Shown here piece by piece: positions 18,905 through 20,327 of a stretch of 20,327 nt of DNA. Origin of the DNA: a virus; the IMG/VR virus record IMGVR_UViG_3300043410_002326, positions 1 to 20,327 of that record, one strand, 5' to 3'. How positions within the stretch are numbered: the first letter of the stretch is position 1; each line of letters starts with the position of its first letter. The notes beneath the pieces are model-generated. The model had not been told where the DNA came from and ran no database searches. It worked only from the letters and a program-made list of their open reading frames with translations. Made by a program: the position numbers and the translations under genes.

Positions 18905-18912
18905 CTAAATAC
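18905..18912 (+). promoter_or_regulatory. Weak late-promoter-like CTAAATAC
   Basis: CTAAATAC differs from NATAAATA at one position and lies 57 nt upstream of the small frame at 18969. It would give a leader of about 52 nt containing an AAAGGGA ribosome site. The 18878-18968 stretch holds nothing else that I can identify apart from short C runs. Low confidence. Confidence 0.25.
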
Positions 18913-18968
18913 AAGCATATTCAACAATAATTGGTTCCATCAATAATAAAAATAAAGGGATCAAGAAT

Positions 18969-19025
18969 ATGTTTGGCAAAGCCAGCATAACTTTCAACAG
19001 CACTACTAAGAACGGCGGTCATTAG
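18969..19025 (+). CDS. Possible 18-aa leader peptide coupled to the next gene
   Basis: ATG with AAAGGGA 8 nt upstream, encoding MFGKASITFNSTTKNGGH and stopping 2 nt before the next ATG (19028). The next gene has no good ribosome site of its own, so it may be translated by re-initiation after this peptide. The peptide itself may have no function. Its size makes the call tentative. Confidence 0.45.
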   Translation: MFGKASITFNSTTKNGGH

Positions 19026-19027
19026 TT

Positions 19028-19813
19028 ATGGATCCGCTAACCCTCTTCGCCCTTGCAAATGGGGCGGTCAAACTCGTCAAAGAAGGCTGTAAACTTTATA
19101 AAGATATAAAGAGTGCCTCTGGGGACATCAAAGATGTTCTCAAGGATCTTGAATCTCAATTTAACGAACGCCACAAAGATCATCCACCAACTATAGCTGA
19201 GAAGAATCAGTACATAGAAGAAAAAAATCGCATCATTAATCTAAACAAGCAGGGTGGTGAAACTTCTAATATCTATACAGAGATTGGACAGCAATTGGGG
19301 GTATATTTTGACAACCTTCATAAATGCTATGCAATATTTGAGGAAGAAGAGCGTCGTAGTAAAACTGAAGTATATCATGGTGAAGACAGCGTGGGTAAAC
19401 GTGCTTTACAGAGAGTACTACTAAGAAAACAGTTAGACGCAATGCGAACAGAGCTTCGTGAAATAATGGTGTATCAAAGCCCACCAGAGTTGGGTGCATT
19501 GTGGACTGAAGTAGAAGAAATGATGCAAATAGTAGGAGCCGAACAATCAGTAGTAATTGCAGCGGAGATGAGAAGAAATGCCGAAGCTGCCCGTTTAAGA
19601 AAAAAACGAATTAAAAAAATTAAGTATAAAACAATTTGTTGGGCTTTAAGTTCGTTGGGGGTGCTTTATTTGGCATGGTTAATTTGGGCTATCGTAGAAA
19701 TACGAATGGAAGAAAAGCCAGAACTTGGTAGATGTTTAATACCCAAAGGTTCGTATGGGTATACTTGGTACAACAATCTAAAATGGGTTGATTGTGAAAT
19801 ATACCAAAAATAA
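19028..19813 (+). CDS. Helical membrane-anchored protein, unknown (261 aa)
   Basis: No recognised function. Residues 1-45 (LFALANGAVKLVKEGCKLYK, then DIKSASGDIKDVLKDLESQF) form a small hydrophobic/amphipathic helical region of a kind I recall from other T4-like phages of aquatic bacteria. The middle is long, charged and mostly helical (about 50-200, coiled-coil potential). A basic RLRKKRIKKIKYKT stretch precedes one membrane segment (about 210-231, TICWALSSLGVLYLAWLIWA). The C-terminal 35 residues have two Cys and the motif YTWYNNLKWVDCEIY. By the positive-inside rule the bulk lies in the cytoplasm and the Cys-containing tail in the periplasm. No ribosome site is evident; the gene starts 2 nt after the 18-aa frame. 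Confidence 0.8.
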   Translation: MDPLTLFALANGAVKLVKEGCKLYKDIKSASGDIKDVLKDLESQFNERHKDHPPTIAEKNQYIEEKNRIINLNKQGGETSNIYTEIGQQLGVYFDNLHKCYAIFEEEERRSKTEVYHGEDSVGKRALQRVLLRKQLDAMRTELREIMVYQSPPELGALWTEVEEMMQIVGAEQSVVIAAEMRRNAEAARLRKKRIKKIKYKTICWALSSLGVLYLAWLIWAIVEIRMEEKPELGRCLIPKGSYGYTWYNNLKWVDCEIYQK

Positions 19814-19816
19814 ATA
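19809..19816 (+). promoter_or_regulatory. Ambiguous ATAAATA upstream of a gene with Shine-Dalgarno
   Basis: AATAAATA overlaps the stop codon at 19811-19813 and lies 11 nt before the ATG at 19828. An AGGAGG ribosome site follows at 19819-19824, so initiation 6 nt after the motif would cut into that site. This copy may be chance. Confidence 0.2.
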
Positions 19817-19827
19817 TTAGGAGGACT

Positions 19828-20163
19828 ATGGATTCAGATAACGAAAAAGATGATTTTAAAAAGAAATTAGAGGCACTAAAACCTAAAAAACCTAAACTTA
19901 CCGTACCAGAAGGTTTTCTTGATGATGCTAAAAGTTATGAAGGTAAGCAAATGGCTATTCGTATTATTGCTGAACGAGAAAAAGACCGAGTTGTTTTGAT
20001 GTTTAAAAAGATGATTGCACAAGGAAAAGAGGATGCAATACGTATTGAAAAAGAAAAAATAGAGGCTAAAAAAATTGCAGATGACAAAGCTGCTGCTGAA
20101 AAAAAAGCTAAACTAGCAGCAGAACAAAAAGCAAAGAAATCATTATTTGGTAGAAAAAAATGA
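19828..20163 (+). CDS. Highly charged coiled-coil protein, unknown
   Basis: A 111-aa protein with AGGAGG 3 nt before the ATG. It is very rich in Lys, Glu, Asp and Ala, with long helices typical of a coiled coil (IEKEKIEAKKIADDKAAAEK in the second half), ending in a basic KKSLFGRKK. The first 30 residues are Pro/Lys-rich (LKPKKPKLTVPEGFLDD). There is no signal or membrane segment. It starts 14 nt after the membrane-anchored protein and overlaps the next gene by 4 nt (ATGA). Structure and context suggest a partner of the neighbouring membrane proteins, but no homologue is recognised. Confidence 0.78.
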   Translation: MDSDNEKDDFKKKLEALKPKKPKLTVPEGFLDDAKSYEGKQMAIRIIAEREKDRVVLMFKKMIAQGKEDAIRIEKEKIEAKKIADDKAAAEKKAKLAAEQKAKKSLFGRKK

Positions 20164-20327
20164 AAGACCTATTAAAAATGTTACCTCAGATTTTGGGAAT
20201 GATGCCGGGAATTGTAAAATTCTTGAAGTATATTCCTATTCTGATGATATTAGTAGGTATTGGTTATGGCGTGGTATATTGGACTAAAAATTACAAAGAC
20301 CCTTACAAATGTGTAAACAATGAAATC
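20160..20327 (+). CDS. Small membrane protein (3' end outside window)
   Basis: The ATG overlaps the preceding stop (ATGA) and the frame is open to the right edge (56 codons seen). The product has an N-terminal amphipathic stretch (MKDLLKMLPQILGMMPG), then one membrane segment (about residues 24-40, YIPILMILVGIGYGVVYW), then YKDPYKCVNNEI. It continues past the window. The C-terminal soluble part resembles the end of the 261-aa protein upstream in carrying a Cys after a short membrane helix. Function is unknown. Confidence 0.7.
   Translation, partial: MKDLLKMLPQILGMMPGIVKFLKYIPILMILVGIGYGVVYWTKNYKDPYKCVNNEI

Noticed and set aside
1-20327. tRNA genes, integrase, transposon or attachment site
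   Set aside because: I looked for cloverleaf-like GC-rich patches, inverted repeats and recombinase motifs and found none; the non-coding gaps are too short and AT-rich.

Overview
This window is a gene-dense, AT-rich stretch of a tailed-phage genome. The likely source is a large T4-like myovirus of an aquatic Gram-negative bacterium. Evidence for a phage: nearly every gene is on the + strand, many are joined by 1-4 nt stop/start overlaps (TAATG, ATGA), the longest gene-free stretch is about 140 bp, and there are PAAR-spike and tail-fibre-like proteins, a SleB-type cell-wall hydrolase, a class Ia ribonucleotide reductase with glutaredoxin, phage-borne ribosomal protein bS21, ClpS and Hsp20, and T4-type late-promoter motifs (NATAAATA). 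The host cannot be named from the sequence. No tRNA, integrase, transposase or CRISPR array is visible.

Layout. Positions 1-2549 hold a nucleotide-metabolism operon: the 3' end of nrdA, an Asp/Asn beta-hydroxylase-like 2OG oxygenase, nrdB and a glutaredoxin. Positions 2551-3634 encode an Sm-like small protein, a beta-rich putative virion protein and a PAAR spike tip. A strong sigma70-type promoter at about 3663-3691 then drives a membrane-anchored SleB-type hydrolase followed by a membrane protein (holin candidate) and a small acidic protein. Next comes a divergent pair: an SGNH-like hydrolase, the only minus-strand gene, and a radical SAM enzyme. The + strand terminator upstream of this pair lies inside the end of the SGNH coding sequence. 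Positions 6626-8598 hold small membrane and soluble unknowns and a very acidic 388-aa protein. A second strong promoter (8606-8634) starts a block of small early-type genes that ends at a UUCG-loop terminator (10002-10026). Positions 10040-12693 look like a virion module with a 712-aa repeat-bearing fibre-like protein. Positions 12764-15269 carry a 555-aa membrane/coiled-coil/zinc-ribbon protein, two unknowns and bS21. Positions 15270-17583 hold the proteostasis genes hsp20 and clpS, a cytidylyltransferase-like enzyme, a DEDDh exonuclease and one unknown. The right end has a secreted small protein, a kinase-fold-like protein and coiled-coil/membrane proteins, and runs off the window in an incomplete membrane protein.

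The main novel signal is regulatory. The heptamer ATAAATA occurs about eight times on the + strand and once on the - strand, and the single - strand copy lies just upstream of the only - strand gene. In five + strand cases (radical SAM, the 100-aa virion-type protein, the 555-aa membrane protein, bS21, the kinase-like protein) it ends exactly 5, 5, 6, 7 and 5 nt before the start codon, and none of these genes has a Shine-Dalgarno sequence. If the motif is a T4-type late promoter, these mRNAs would start at or within 1-2 nt of the initiation codon, so they would be leaderless. One of the genes encodes bS21, a ribosomal protein that affects mRNA selection. Genes behind sigma70-type promoters mostly have clear Shine-Dalgarno sites. 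This suggests an early/late switch that changes both transcription and the mode of translation initiation.
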